Assembly (NCBI RefSeq): GCF_020497125.1
Contig: NC_059077.1
Coordinates: forward strand, 24,560,840 to 24,624,839
Origin: Mauremys mutica
Lineage: Eukaryota > Chordata > Testudines > Geoemydidae
Length of the DNA stretch: 64,000 bases
Direction: 5' to 3'
Position numbers and translations under genes: made by a program. The notes under the pieces are model-generated. The model searched no databases. It saw only the letters and a list, made by a program, of their open reading frames with translations, and was not told the origin of the DNA. The stretch's first letter is position 1. Every line of letters starts with the position of its first letter. Below, piece by piece: positions 34,091-48,437 of the stretch.

Positions 34091-35884
34091 TGCACTTGTA
34101 TACAAAATACTTTGAAGAGTAATAGGTGAAAGAGATGCCAGTTAAACCAGGAAATGGTTTTGGCTAGGGATTGAAAAAGGTGTTCTTTTGCAGTTTTCAG
34201 TGTCTTAAGCTGTTAAATGTGATGCTTTTATGTGCGCCAAACGTATGTTGTAATACAAAAGTAGTAATATAAAATCAATATTAAAATTTAGTTCATGAGA
34301 GCTATTTCAGAAACCAAAACATTTTAGTGAAAAATCAGTTATTGCTTCAGAAAGAGAAACTAAATTGTGCAGCCTCAGTATCTAGAAGTAGAGAAGAAAT
34401 TTCTTAAGTCTTGAAATTAAGAATTCAGGTAAATAGTCTGTTGCTAGAAAATATTTGTTGGACTATATGCTCTTTGTGTTTGTACACATGTATTCAATAC
34501 TTATGGATAGTCTCTGGTGTGATGACTTCTGATTTAGGTTGGGGCTGGGGAAAGATTAGCCTATGTTAGAATAGCTATTTTGTTTCTCAGAATATACCAC
34601 CACAAAAACCAAACACATAAAAAAACCCTGTTGCATTTAATGAGGGAAAGAACTATTTTAATTTGGTACTGCTTCTTTTGAATCTTGCTTTTTCCATTTT
34701 TTAGAAAATTTGCTATTCGGGTTAGTTTCTGATTTGAATAATCAAATAATCATAAAAGTCCAATTACATGGAGACATCTTCAAGTCTATTGTTGATATGG
34801 ATTCTCTGTGGAGACACTCTGCATAAAAGATGGCCTTTTTTTAATCACAGAGACCCCTTTAAAAATAATGATTAAAGGACTGTAGTGAGGACTTACTGCT
34901 CCATTTATTTAAATTTGCATATTTTTATTTTCTTTACAGTTATAGGCAGCATTTGCTTTAAGGGACAAATCCAGAACCCCACCCCAAGTGGGTGAAAAGG
35001 GCCCTCTTATGTTGGAACTGGTGCAGGTCTACTTCACAAAGGTGAGAGAGTGGGGAGTGTAGAACTTGAGGGAGTTTGGCAGAGGCTATGCAGAACCTAC
35101 AGTTCTCTTGCTTCCTGCCCCATTATCCACCCCAGAAAACTTTGGTAGTAGTAGAGAGGATTTTGGCCCAAATGTAAATAAAAAATTAACAGGAACTTCA
35201 GTTGAATTAAATATAGCACAGAGCTAGAACTTGAAGATTACAATTCACTTGAGACAAACTAAAAAGAAAGGAACAGTTCTTCAATATTCATTTCTTCCAT
35301 GTTAAACTTGAAAGATTTGAATACAGTCTTTTTCGCCTTCAATAAAAAAAAAATCTAGAAATGTTTCATCATATTGCTATTAGTATTTGAAATAAATCAA
35401 TGTTACCTCTTTCTCAGTGATAGAATTTTCCCCCTTGTTAGCTCTCTTTCATGGATAGGTCTCAAAGTGCTTTACAAATATGGGTAAGTCTCTCTAGTTT
35501 TTGCAAAATAGTATTTCTAAGCATTGATGTGAAACATTTTATTCAAACTCTATCCATATATATACATATCCTGTACAAAAGCTGTTAAAAGAATAGTAAG
35601 AGTGCAAAGTAAAGGACTAAAAAATTAAAGAAATGCCAGAATTAAAGTCGCAATGCAACCTTAGTTCAGCCCCCTTGTGTGTATGCAGTTATCTTTAGTT
35701 ACATTATCACATACTGCTATTTTCCACAGGACTCAGGCCTCATTCAGTGCTCGGGATGGACAGTGCTCATTGACTAGCTACCTATTCATAATTTATTTTT
35801 ATCATTATATGTGTGGCCCTATGGTTTATTTACCACACACCATCCAAATTCTGCACTGAATACAGAATTATTAATTTCCTCATG
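34091..35884. other. No gene seen; one MIR scrap
   Basis: AT-rich DNA. 35455-35490 'tctcaaagtgctttacaaa' is a minus-strand MIR scrap. 34955-35170 is mid-GC and not recognised. Confidence 0.4.
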
Positions 35885-36425
35885 GGATTTCTGTAGTGCT
35901 TACCATTGAAGTATCTGAGTGCTTCACAAATCTGGAAGAATTTATCCTATGAGGTAATATGGTGGTATTATTTGTCTTGCCTCAATGCAGTCATATGGAC
36001 TAGATGACCTGTTGAAGTCCCTTTAGCCCAACATTTCTATGCTTCTGTGATTACCCCCATTTTACAGATGGGGATTGAGGTCAAAGAAATTAAGGTCAAA
36101 ATTGTAGAAAGTGTCCATAAATCTTGGATGTCCAGTTTATGATGCATAGGGCCTGATTTTTCTGAGTACTTAGTATTTCTGGAGTACTTAATATTTTCAA
36201 AGCACAGCTCCCTTTGACTTTACTTGCACCTGTGAGTGCTCAGTGCTTCTGCAAATCAGGTTTAGGGTGTCCCAATGTTGGGCACCCAAAAAGTGATGAA
36301 CACTCAATTAGTGGCCACCTATGAAAACTTTGGTTTAAGTGACTTGCCCAGCATCAAATAAGAAATCTGTAGCAGAAGGAAGGATGGAATCCATTTCTTC
36401 AGGGTGGCATACTACTGCCTTAATG
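35885..36425 (-). repeat. MIR-type SINE split by two later elements
   Basis: MIR pieces in minus orientation lie at 35885-35972 ('gtgcttcacaaatctgg'), 36053-36112 ('ccattttacagatgggg') and 36337-36425 ('gacttgcccagcatcaa'). A CR1-type 3' tail at about 35975-36052 ('ggactagatgacct', 'tttctatgcttctgtg') and a palindromic DNA element at 36149-36335 separate them. Boundaries of the inner pieces are approximate. Confidence 0.7.
36149..36335. repeat. Palindromic DNA element inside the MIR
   Basis: Starts 'gggcctgatttttctga' and has the inverted counterpart 'cttctgcaaatcagg' near 36246-36260, with 'cagctccctttgacttt' between. It continues with 'gttgggcacccaaaa' to about 36335. Typical of reptile foldback DNA elements; no target duplication resolved. 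Confidence 0.55.
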
Positions 36426-39400
36426 GTGAGACTATCCTTTCAGTTTCTACAGTTCTCTTCCTCATTAACTGCAAATCTTCAACTTCTGCAGCAAGTGAGG
36501 CTAAGATCCTATTCAGACAAACTGCCTAATTCATTCCCTGAGCACCATTTACCATGTGCACTGAATGAGGCAGAATCTTGTGGAGGGAAAATGTATGTGA
36601 TCATGTAATTACTGTGTCATACTGCACAAGGGGGCCAAATTACAATTGCATGGACAACCTTAATTCTAGCATTTCCTAACATTTGACTGCATGGCTTTGC
36701 AATCTCAATTTTCCTCTAACATGGTGTTCATACGTAGGTTTAGGTTTTTAAAATAGCAAAATGAAAAAACAAATTCCATCATGTGGAACTGTATTAACCC
36801 TCCTCATGTGGATCACTGGTAAGGTTGGTATTTTTAGATCTACAGCACAGACTTCTACCAGTTGAGCTTACCCAGAGTAACAGGTAGCAGTAGGAGGCTG
36901 TTGCCATATGTTGACCAGTATACATATTTGCTAGACAGCAGAGGAATGCTGAGTCTCAGAAATTCTGGGTTACATTCTAAAATTCAAAGTGTCATCTAAT
37001 GGTTACAAACTCTTGTAACCCCACCCCTGCTTGTATTCCTCACCCCACTGCATTTGAGTTGTGTGGCTTCTGTATCCTGCTTGTGTGCTACCAGGGAAAC
37101 ATTGAGAGCACAGTAAAAGTGCTGGGTGCCACAGCAGGCCTGACAGATAGGAGGAGCAACTGAAGAAAAGACTTGCTTAGTCCCTGCACTGCTAAGCTGG
37201 AGCATGTCCAGAACAAACTGAATGTCTAGAGAATTTTGATGCCAGACTCTTCACAAAATTCTAGTGAGCACATGCTAAGTAATTTTCAGAGACTCATAAC
37301 TCAGCCAAATTTGTGAGACTTTTTATAGGGACAGTAAAGAAGTACCTCTCTAACCCTGGGATGATCCCCGCCAAATGTCAAGACCCTGTTTCAAAGCATG
37401 GAGGTGCTATAGCTTCTCAGTAATATGGTTGTAAGGATTCTTTTTTTTTTTTAAATTATTAATATTGAGAACACACATTTTTCTCTGGCCTAATTTTCAA
37501 AAACAGCTGAATTATTTTTCCAGATACTTCAAAAAAATTAGCTTGAGGCATGCAGCGGGTATGACAAATTTCAGCCCAAATGATTAAAGTTTGACTAAGT
37601 TATTAGTGAGGCGAAAACATGGTGTTTAAAGTGTTAGCTAATCTTAACAATAGGTATTGCTGTTACCTCTGCCTCTGACTATGTGCAGACATCATTAATT
37701 CTGGCATTTCCTACCTTTTGAGTGCTTGACTTTTCTACCTTTAATAATTTTTAATGTAGTTTTGTGTATAATAAATACGAAATTATGATTTTAATACACA
37801 AGTGGTTGAATATGTTGTTGACTACTATATTTTGGTGACTTGTTTGGATGTTGGTGCTTTGAAACATTAACTGTGTTTGTGTGTGTATATATATATATAT
37901 ATATTTTTTTTGTGTGAATATAACATGTTCTCAAGTATTGCCACCTAAACAAGCTATCATGATGTAGTAAGCTAAACAAAATTTAAGTCATGACCTCCAC
38001 ATAATACTAAGAGTCTGTTCCTGCCAACTTTATCATGTGAGAAGCCTGTTGAAGTCAGTGGGGATACTTGTGAATAAATGCTAGTCGTGTGTAAGGATTT
38101 GCAGCAGTGGGCCCTTAATTTGTACTCTGAGAGTATCCAGTAAAAAAAAAAAAAAATCTGGAGCCTGGTTGGAAATACAGTGCTATGTGCTGAAATTAGC
38201 AATTTTAAATTTAATGATAAATAAATTGTATCACTGTTATAATTAATTATAAGCAATACATGCTATAGTTTATGATGCTTTCAAACTGCTGCTCAAACAA
38301 GTCACCATAATATAGCAAGATAAACAGCTCAATTTTCACATAATTAACCTTCAGACTGCAGATTGGAAAAATATATGTAATCTATTGCCATTGTGTAGGT
38401 AGTAACATTTAATACAAAAATGTAAAAACATAAATGTTCTATATTAATATATATTTAGCATGTTTATTTTATACCTGACATAAACACCTTTTCAAGACTT
38501 AAACTAAGCATACAGTGTCATGGGCATAAACAGGTTTTAAACCATACTTGGCAAGTGATTAGCCATAAGGTCTAGATCTTGTAATGAGATCTATATGGAT
38601 GTACCTTCTGTGTCTTCATGGAGATCCGCTGAAGTTGGAGGTCGTCAGCTTGACCTCATTGTTCGATCTGGGGCTTAAATTTGAAGAGTGTTGGAGAGGA
38701 GAACAAATGGCTTTGCATTAAAATTTAAAACATGCTAATTTCACATGTGGAATAATTAGCTTTCAGAAGTGTTATAAGTATATATTTCATTAAAATATCT
38801 AATTGTATAACAATATTAAAATAATTCTGTTGGATTTAATATTAATATCTTAAAGCAGCCTAACTATGTCAGTTTAAGTAAAAACAATGAAAAGTGTAGT
38901 TCCTATGCTGTTATTTTGTGGTTAGTAAAAATTTAAAAGTCCAGTGACTAAAAAATGGCATGGGGTATTGATGTTTGTGTCAGTGATCTCTAGATCAGAC
39001 ATGCTCAGTTTTCAAATTTAAAAAAAAGGCATTCTGATTTCAAATACTGCAAATTTAGCCTGGATTCTGATAGCCAATCTGCATTCTTTCTCTCATGTGC
39101 ATCATTGTGACTGATAAAGATTCTGAAGGGCATATTAGGTTCTCAGTTTCACTCTTGTGACTTCATTCTCAGATTATGCACTCAGGGATGCTTGTGAAAA
39201 CTCATTGCTTTCAGTAGGTTCACACAGGTGTACAGTAACTGACTGGAACATGTACATCAACAACATTGTTTACTAAAATGGAATAAAATCCTCTACGCAG
39301 TTTTAGCTGTATTCACTTAGCAAGGCCAATGTGATTAAAATGCAGTAAAATATTTAGTCACCACATTCAGCTGTTGTAACTTTGAATACAGAAAGGAACA

Positions 39401-39453
39401 GATCTGTTAAGTAAGAATTTTTATTTTTTATGTAGTTACTTTACAGACTAGAC
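36426..39453. other. No gene seen; presumed intron
   Basis: AT-rich DNA with a (TG)/(TA) microsatellite at 37877-37909, a T run near 37440 and an A run near 38141. No exon seen. Confidence 0.4.
37877..37909. repeat. (TG)n(TA)n microsatellite
   Basis: A run of alternating TG then TA dinucleotides, followed by a T run. Confidence 0.85.
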
Positions 39454-39770
39454 CAGGGGTAGGCAACCTATGGCACACGTGCCAAAGGCAGCACATGAGC
39501 TGATTTTCAGTGGCACTCACACTGCAAGGGTCTTGGCCACCGGTCTGGGGGGCTCTGCATTTTAATTTAATTTTAAATGAAGCTTCTTAAAAATTTTAAA
39601 AACCTTATTTACTTTACATACAACAATAGTTTAGTTATATATTATAGACTTATATATAGAGAGAGAGACCTTCTAAAAACGTTAAAATGTATTACTGGCA
39701 CGCAAAACCTTAAATTAGCGTGAATAAATGAAGACTCGGCACACCACTTCTGAAAGGTTGCCGACCCCTG
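39454..39770. mobile_element. Non-autonomous hAT element, 317 bp
   Basis: TIRs CAGGGGTAGGCAACC (left) and CAGGGGTCGGCAACC (complement of the right end) are near-identical. Flanking duplications GACTAGAC (39446-39453) and GACTAGAT (39771-39778) differ at one base. The AT-rich middle with 'ttaatttaattttaaatga' is non-coding. A common, well-preserved turtle element. Confidence 0.93.
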
Positions 39771-39778
39771 GACTAGAT

Positions 39779-42700
39779 CTACACCACTGAGGCCAATATG
39801 ATCTTTAACTAATAAATAAATAAATAAACTTGTCTGTGCTATTTATACAATGTTGTTATTAATGGGGTATCATGGTTAACTTTCTTGGAATTTGCCATAA
39901 TTGTATTACAAAAATTGTTATACTTTAGGGAAGTATGTTTTTCTCAGATTTACGTCTTTCTGTGTGTCATTGTAGAGTGATAAGAGGTAGAAGTAGCTTC
40001 CCGAAGGTTGGAATTTCTTCAGTATAATTTTCAGGGTACAAGGAGTTTATTAAGTTTACTAACTTTAATGTTGAAGCATTAAAGCTGAAAGAAAGTATAG
40101 TGGTACATTATTGTTACGGTATTTCTTTAGCAAATCAGTCAAATAATAGCTTATTATAGTTGCAAGAAATATTATGTTCACTCTGGGAAAAGTTTGAAAT
40201 AGAAGGAAATATATACTCCCATTACTTGTACACTGAAAAGAATAGTAATTTACTGCAAAACTTGCCTCAGAATCTTGCCCAAAATACAAAACCACCCACT
40301 TAATGTTATGCCCTACCAATACACAGCACAAAAATGACCCTGTACAGAATTTGCATGCTCTAAAGGAGGTGGTATGGTTTGAAGAAACAGGAGTAGTCGG
40401 GGGAAAAGTTAAAGTACTTAGTAATAAGATCCTAAAAAATATAAATGAATATGAGGAAACTGTAAGATAGTGCTGTTCTATGTAGTATTAGCTTGCTATT
40501 ATCAGAAATTTCTGTGGCAAAACCTAAATATCGTAGTGGTTGTCAAAGCATATAGGCAGTGATATGTACAACCTGTTGCTTAGGGGCCCACTTCTTGCCC
40601 TATAGGCTCTAAATTGTGGCTCTCAGTGGCAACTGTGTTTAAAAAAAAAAAATGCAATTGAAATGTGATCCTTGGTTCATGCCCTGTTATTTTTATAATC
40701 ACTAGTTGGAGATAGGGGGCACTGCCTCCCACTGTTGTCCCAAGAACTGCTCTGATGTGAACCTCTCACCTGTTGCAAAACAGGAGTGGGAAGAGATAGT
40801 GGCCCAAGCTGCTCTGTTGCTAGAGAGCAGGACAGAAGCCTCAGCCTAGGTAAGTACTTAACAAAGGATGGCTTCCCTTCTCTCGCAGCCACTCACGGCA
40901 GTCTTCAAAAGAGGAATCAGAGGAGACGCTAAGAACCAGCAATCACTCAGTGCAGCTTGAGTCTCTGTCCAAGCCTTGGTGCAGGTTAAAGCAGTCAGGG
41001 ACTGCTCCAGCATGTGCTACATCAGCTGGCTGTGGTCTCCAAAGGACTATGTTCCAAATGCCCATACCATTCTTTCTTCCAGCTTCCAGCATTCCCCTGT
41101 GACATGGTCTGCTGGGAGGGAGGTGTAGGAGCAGGCTATACTAACTCCATGCATACTGGAGTTCCTGCATACTAGAGGAATTCCAGCAGGGAACTAGCAG
41201 GTGGCTTCTTCTCTCTTTGCTCTGCCTGAGCAGCACAGGACTGATAGTTTGCCCCAACATAGCCCCGTGACCTTTGTGAAATAACATTAGGCCCTCCAGC
41301 TGAAAAGATTGGACACCACTGATACATGCATTATCTGTAAAAGGTGGTGTACGTGCATGGCTTTCATTTCAGACCAAGAGGGATGCAAAAAGTTTTTTTT
41401 TTCTTTTTTTTTTTTTTCCTCCATGTTTGTGTCCTGTTGCTCTCTTTTACAGATGCAGTTGGGCAGTGCTCTGTCTGTCCCCTGCTTATTTTTATTCCCA
41501 ACTGGATGGGATGATGCATCTGAGGTCCACCTTTTCAGTACATTTTTGAAACATCTCACTTTCTCCATTTTGTGGTTAAAAAAGTATAAATGTCCCCTAG
41601 TTAAGAACAAAGCAGTAGAATTGTTGTAGAATACCTATGTTCCAAAATTGCTTAAATCATGTAATACTGAATACTACTGTATATCTTTCACAATCTGATT
41701 ATGTTGCAACACTAGATGAGTTTCTCCTTTTTTCCTACCAAGAATTCATACTTTAAATGTAAAAATTATGTTTTAAGCTATAGAATTAGTTCTAAATACA
41801 TGTTAAAACACATAATACAACATTATTGAACCAGGATTAATAATCACTACACTTCCTTTGGAAAGGATAAATTACTGTTATACCATTTGTTTAGCTATAA
41901 TTTTCAGCCTTTCTCTGATAAACTTGTGCTTGTTTGTAAACCTTTAGTCTTAATTAAAACTTGGCATACACATCTTGAGAAATTTTACATTTGCAGAAGT
42001 TCAATCAAAAAAGTTTGTTACATTCTCACACTTGCGTAATTTAAACATTTCTGAAAGCTCTAAAGTGGCTCTTGGCCCTTGATGTAGGCTATTTTGCCTT
42101 AAACAGGTATGTGCAGTACTTTTATATTGTGTTAAAAGTTGTTGTGCATGTGGGGTAATTTTCATTTTCTCTAAGTAGAATAGAACTTGTAAAATCTGAT
42201 GGAGTCACTTACTCTTTTACAGAGTATCAAGAGTAGCATGAAAAAGAAACAAAAGAGAAATTTAAATTAGTTATAGTTCATTCAGATTAGTGCCTCCTGA
42301 AAATGTGAAAGTCTCTTGGGCTTGATTTCTGGATTATTATTTTTTCTCAGAGTAATTAAGATATATAATATCTTGAGTAATTTAGTCTGCAGTATATTTG
42401 GTGACTTTTTTTCATTTTACTTGCATGGTGACTTTTGGCTGTTCCTAATGCTTTTGTAGCAGAAGGACTTGGCTCATGTTCACAATGGACTCACTTAGAA
42501 CAGCGATGCTGCCTAGATCCTGTGGTAAAAAAGTGTGTTATAAATGTCTGGCTGCAATAAGGGCCAAGACTAGTTCTGTTCTCCATGAATATAAGGTATG
42601 GGATGATGTGAATCACTCTGCACAGGCTGTCTGCACAGCAACACACGTGAGATAGGTGGAGCATCTCTGGATTGGGTTGGGGCAGGGCTGAGCAGATTTT

Positions 42701-42899
42701 ATGTGCATCTTCCTAGACTGACCCTGTAGGCTGAAATAGTCTTCAAGAAGCAGTTCTTTGACATTGGGAGAAAGGATTTCTTCTCCATCTGCCCAGTGCT
42801 GACCTGACCTAGCTACTCAGTCTGGGTGTTGGGACTATGTCTCTGGTCCTGAGTCTTTATTTTGCTGGTTGTATTTTAGAAAATAAAATAGATTTTATA
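39779..42899. other. No gene seen; possible unresolved DNA element
   Basis: AT-rich except 40680-41290, which is mid-GC. That block ends in 'gattggacaccactg', resembling a hAT terminus (complement CAGTGGTGTCCAATC), but I cannot pair it with a matching left end or target duplication. A T-rich run lies at 41395-41418. Confidence 0.4.
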
Positions 42900-43088
42900 C
42901 ACCTCTACCTTGATATAACGCTGTCCTTGGGAGCCAAAAAAATCTTACCGCATTATAGGTGAAACCGTGTTATATCGAACTTGATTTGATCCACCGGAGT
43001 GTGCAGCCCCGCCCCTCTGGAGCACTGCTTTACCGCGTTATATCCGAATTCGTGTTATGTTGGGTTGCGTTATATTGAGGTAGAGGTG
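42900..43088. mobile_element. Tc1/mariner-type MITE, 189 bp
   Basis: Ends CACCTCTACCTTGATATAAC and its complement CACCTCTACCTCAATATAAC (read from the right) form 20-bp TIRs with two mismatches. The target duplication is TA (42898-42899 and 43089-43090). The interior repeats 'gcgttatat' and 'aaccgtgttatat' words. Non-coding; a Tigger-like non-autonomous element by TIR and target. Confidence 0.92.
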
Positions 43089-43090
43089 TA

Positions 43091-46000
43091 GCTGTATTAA
43101 TAGAATGTACTTCATACTATTTGTTTAATCCAGCAAGTAAAATATCCCAAAAGTTTGCATTTAAGAAGTTAAAATTGCAACCCAATAAAAGCAAGGAAAA
43201 TTCACAGATATGTGACAGGTAAAATATGCTTACTTTTAAAAATAGTTAAGACTCTCTAAATGTAAATTTTTCACTAATTAACTCATGGCCAATATTTTAA
43301 CATTCAAGATTATAGGACTTGTTCATATTAGTAGATCAGCATTACTTTTTATATTATATGATTAGGGAAGTGGCGCTAATAAATTAATCCTTTCTTACAG
43401 GATTTAGCTCTATAATATATATGAGCTAAGTGTCTGGTCAAAAGCAAATCCAATTCTTTTCAGTGATACGTTCTGCCTGTTGGGTGTGAGGACTCAGAAC
43501 AAGTGATCCATGGTCTTCATTATCTTGCACACAATATGTATAATATACACCAACTAAATTAGGTATATTAGTTCTTCTAGGTTAATCCCAATATAAATCT
43601 AAACCACACTTGCACACTGACTCTACTGATATCTTACTGTTCTCTGACATCAGAATGACATGGCTTGTACACATTTTCTGTTCCCTCTGGCATGCAGAAA
43701 AATTCACTATCTTAAAACTGTAGCAGAACACTAACATAAAAAACTTGAATACAACAAAAGCTCACTTAAAGAACACTGTTATCATTAACAATGTTCTCTG
43801 TACATAGATATTTATTATATTTCAGAAAGAAGCAAACAATGACAAAAACAGTAACAATCTTGTCTCCTGATGAGGATCATAAGTTGTCTGTGGTTAACTC
43901 CGTTCTTGTTATATTGGTGATATAATAGCTGGAACTTGCCTTTATGACCATCATGCATTCCTAATTTAAATGTGCAGTGGCTATAATACAACACGCTCCA
44001 AGATAAACTACTAGCCTATGGTCGTCATAGCTTGTGTATTTCATAAGATAACTGGGGTTGCGTGCGTGTGCGTGCGTGTGTTAAGGTTTACTACCATGTA
44101 TTTATCCTCCTAACATATCGTGATGCAGATGTCATAACATATAGCATTTGAGGTTCAAATGATCCAAAAGAAAGTCTGCAACAAACCTCTTTGTTGGTCA
44201 TATCTGCCCATCAGAAAAGCAAACATTTATAAAATAAAAAATCCAAATAACTTACTGCGCAGTTTGTTTTAAAGTCAAAAGTGCTCTTAACTTACTAAAT
44301 AATTACTCTTTGGTGCTCTTTTTGATGTACAAAAATTGGCAACTACGTTTTCTCATTTTGCTTTGATAGCTAAGAGCTTCTTTACCAGTATAGATCTGCA
44401 CCAGTATAATCTGAATTGCTTTTAAACAGATATTGTTGAACAAAGGCAAAAGGCTGTGTGAACACTCTTAGCTAAGCTCAATTAGGAACAGGTTTAACTA
44501 AATTGAAATAAGCTACTTTTACACCAGAATGTGTGACCATATAACCTTTTGCACCAGCTGAACTATCAGTTTAAATTCATGTGTTAAATTATACTGGTGC
44601 AACTTCCTTGAGTAGGCATGCTTTTAATCTTGTAATATTGAAAAACATTTATCAGCATAATTTGGACTCAGTTGTGGCTTTTAACATCATACCCCCATTA
44701 AGTAGCATGAAGCCATATCACCATAGAGGGAGCTCATGGAGGGCAGTGGGGAATGGATCTGTTCTGTCCTTTAAATTTAGGAAGGGTGACTGGAATAGGA
44801 ATGGCTGGACCTCTCCTCCCTTTTGGGTGACTTGTTCATCAAGAGGTGCTGGATGGAGCAGTAACTGCACTCAAGGAATTGCAATTGTGCCATGGCACAA
44901 GTTGGGGAAGCCACTTGCACCATCCTCATTTTGCAAATCTATAATGGCTAGGCATAATCTGGCCTTTTATCATTCAATGGGTCTGGTAGGTAACTGGAAG
45001 AAATTTAGTTTCCTGATGTTTGTCCTTTAGCATCTTCAAAACCTCTCCCCTGTATTTGACAGCATTGCAGTATAGTCAGAATGGGGTAATATGTTAAATA
45101 TTATGGGGTAATATGTTAAAAAGTGCTTGAATGAATTAGGAGTCTAAACCCCATTGACTTTCAAAGTGCCTACATCATTTCTGAAAACGGGTCTTAAGCT
45201 TCTAAATCATCTAGGTGCTTTTGAACCTTTTACCATACTTAAAAGTAATTTTTTCCACTTTAAAGTAATTTATATCACAGTTAAGAGATTCAAATCTTTC
45301 TGAATGTTTAATGATAGTATAGCAGACAAAATTTTGTCATACGCCTTGTGCTGCAATGTACATCTTATTTTGGCTTTTGGAACAGTAAGATTTGATACGG
45401 GTATGTGGTTTTTAATGGTGTGGCTGGTTAGTTTGATTTAGTTTTAGCGACAGTTAATTTGATTTGATTTAGGTTCTATTTTGAAACTTTTATGGAACTT
45501 TTGTATGATGGTGTACAAGTGCTTAAAGCTGGTGTGTGTGTGTGTATGTGTGTATATGTCTGTGTGTATATATACACACACACACTCATAAATTGAAATA
45601 AAGTGTGGCAGCTATCCATGTGTGAGAACTACTAAAACGAGACAATGGATGCAAAAAAATCTGTTAACCACACTAATATATACACTTGCCTCTTGCCACA
45701 TTTGATGCACTCTCTCTTCAGAAACCTCCCAAACATTAATGTTCATAATCTACTTCCTGTTCAGCTCATCAGATATGAGAACTTATTTCTTATTGTCAGT
45801 CTATAATTAAACATGTCTAGGACTTGAAAAATCCAGTGCCTTGCGTAAAGCAGATTTACCCTGTTAGCTGCTACAGAATCTAATCTTACATTTGGGCTAT
45901 ACACTTTTTTTTAACGAAAGTTACCAAATATGAACAGAGTGTAAAATAATGCAGTGTCACCTTTTTGAGCCTGCCGAGAGCTACTCCAGTGCCTCTGCTA

Positions 46001-48429
46001 TTTGTAGCTGTGCTTGGCAGTAGCAGAGTGCAGTTATCAAAACTGATGAGGTTTATAGTTACTATTCAGAATCCTATGGGCAGCAAATAAATTGTCAAAA
46101 ACTGTCAATTGCTTGCTGCTGCTGTTGGGAAGACCTATGACCAGCAGCCAAAATAAGTACTGGAGTTATCCAATGGAGAGAGGAGGAGACACAAAAGTGT
46201 GTGTGTGTTTTGGGGGTGAGGATGTTGGATTGAGTAACAGATGCCTCATTTTTTCCCATACTTTTCACAGCAACCAAGAAGCTGTGGAGGGACGAGAAGA
46301 GGGAGAAAGTTCCTAGTCTCTTCAAAGAGCTTGAGGAGATAAAACTTCAAATTTTATAAGGCATTTATTAGTCAAAGGCTGATTTAAAAAAAAAAAAGTT
46401 CAGGCAGGGTACATGGACAGCAGTCTGGGAGAAATCCCAGCACCTCTCACTCTTCATCAGTTGGTGCCAGGAGAGCTGGGTGTACGTTGTACTTGCTTAC
46501 TGGAGCCTGTTCTCCTGAAATCTGGATATTACACTTAGTCCTTCAGCTACTAGATGAGTGGTACCTTTTTCCAGCCCTTAACATAATATAGTAGCTATAA
46601 GATGCTTTTTCAAGTCCATTGGACATGCATCTGTTTTCATTTTCCCTGTCATTCCCTCTATCTTGTGACAGTCCCCTTTAGAGAGCTCTGAACAACATTG
46701 AATCTTTTGACCTCCATAGCTATTATAACTTCTGCTAAGTAGGTGGCCCAAGAAATGTTAGGAGATAAAATCCACTGAATCCCATGGCTATCACAACAGA
46801 GTCCATTTCCTGGCTGTGACCTTGAAAAGTATTTCCTGTTTTTGGCATTCTTATAGAACATACAACTTTGTTGCAGTTAGCTACTGTTAAAAATTACACG
46901 AGAAAAATAATTCAAGGCCTAATAGGGGAATTATGGCAGAATAGACAAGCTGCAGTTTTATAGGTATATTCTCTTAATTACTTGATATCCAATTACTTGA
47001 TATTAGAAGTTATGTTGCACTTATATTTGACAATGTTAATGTAAGAAAATGTATATTTTCATAGTGTAAAGACCATTAATATAGCTTTAGTGGGTTATAT
47101 ACATTAAAAAAAAAATTCTTACATTTTTTCCCCTCAAAGTTAGCATCTCTGTTTGAAACATAAGGGTTTAAATTGGGTTTGGATCATGGTAACATCATGC
47201 TTTCCCTCCTCATGTAAATTTGCCAGATCATTATTCTGTTCATTTATGCTTATGGTCCTGTACAGTAGCACTTTCTCCATGATACTGAAAGCAGCGTTTG
47301 AAAGTTGCTAGAATTGTATAATTCTAGTCTGTTCCAAACTGCTATGCTCTCACAGTGGGAAAGAGCTAGTGTACATGAGCACAGGCACAGTCATCCTCTT
47401 CTGGGGACTCTCAAACTGGAGACGAGGTAGGGAAAACAGAAATGCCATTGGAAATAAAACCAATAGATGAATTGTCTCTCCTTCAAGTTCTGTTGCTCAC
47501 TTTATTTTGTGAGAACCACTTTTACTCCATTGGAAAATGTGGGGAAGATTCCTTACCACAGACACAAATTAAATTGAAGAACTTACAAATACTGTTCCAA
47601 TTATACTCTTATTTAATGCACAGTGTGATATGTTGAGTTGGAAGATTATTCAGATACTGACAAAGATATGTTTTCACATATTGCAGAAAAATCTTTTTTT
47701 GAAGCCTGTATACCCAGACAGATTCTAATAGGTACAAGTCTGTTAAGTGAGCAAAATGCTCACATTTGAGAGTCTGTGGCAATCACTAGCTCATTTCCCC
47801 TTTCCATTTGGAGTAACTTTGTGCCTGTACTCCTGCACAACAATGCTCTCTTTGTCAATTCTGCAGCAACAGCTGAGACTCTTCTAGGATTTTGTCATCT
47901 TTCCTAATTTAAAGTGCTGCTCGTGGAGAAGTGTTCCTATACAGATGCACAGGCATGATTGGATAGTTTCACTTTCTGCTTGCCTCATCTGTATATATAA
48001 AATGTAAGGACTGTGTTGAAAAATGCAGGAACTTCTCATGTTTGCAACCAAGGAAACAATTTATTATATATTCAATGGACAAATACATTTTTTGCAGTGG
48101 CTGAAATGGCAGTGACTTGACTTAAGACAGGAATGTCCCATCCACATGTTAAAAAATAGCCTTCCAAAATGTTCCTGATTTAGAATGGCACTTTTTCTGT
48201 ATTTTCCAAAAACTATTGAGGGCCTACATGTGTTTTATATCTTTATTGGGAATGCTATGGGAAAGAATGACTTCCCTTTTTCTATGGAAGTTTCCCTATC
48301 AAATATATATTTGTTAAATCACCGAAAGAGGTTGTGTGCCGTAGCCAGCAGTAACTAGATGACACTTAGCTCTCCATCTCTTTCAAGTCAAATGTATAGT
48401 ACCATTTCCCAGTTTTTTCCAAATTCCTG
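43091..48429. other. No gene seen; presumed intron with old repeats
   Basis: AT-rich DNA. 44390-44620 carries inverted words 'caccagtataat' and 'attatactggtgc' suggesting a DNA-element relic. 45110-45230 is a palindromic relic related to 1543-1639. A GTGC-rich run lies at 44056-44080. The 149-codon frame at 44581-45030 starts at GTG, not ATG, inside a repeat-like area, and I do not accept it as a gene. Confidence 0.4.
45533..45592. repeat. (TG)n/(CA)n microsatellite, partly palindromic
   Basis: A TG-rich run passes through 'gtatatatac' into an (AC)n run, so the two halves are inverted copies and can form a hairpin. Confidence 0.85.
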
Positions 48430-48437
48430 AGTGAGAT

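Noticed and set aside
40537..41313. hAT element with ends 'tagtggttgtcaaag' and 'gattggacaccactg'
   Set aside because: The ends pair poorly and the flanks (aaatatcg / atacatgc) share no 8-bp duplication. Only the right end looks like a terminus.
44581..45030. 149-codon plus-strand frame
   Set aside because: It begins with GTG rather than ATG, lies in repeat-like sequence, and has no recognisable domain or splice context.
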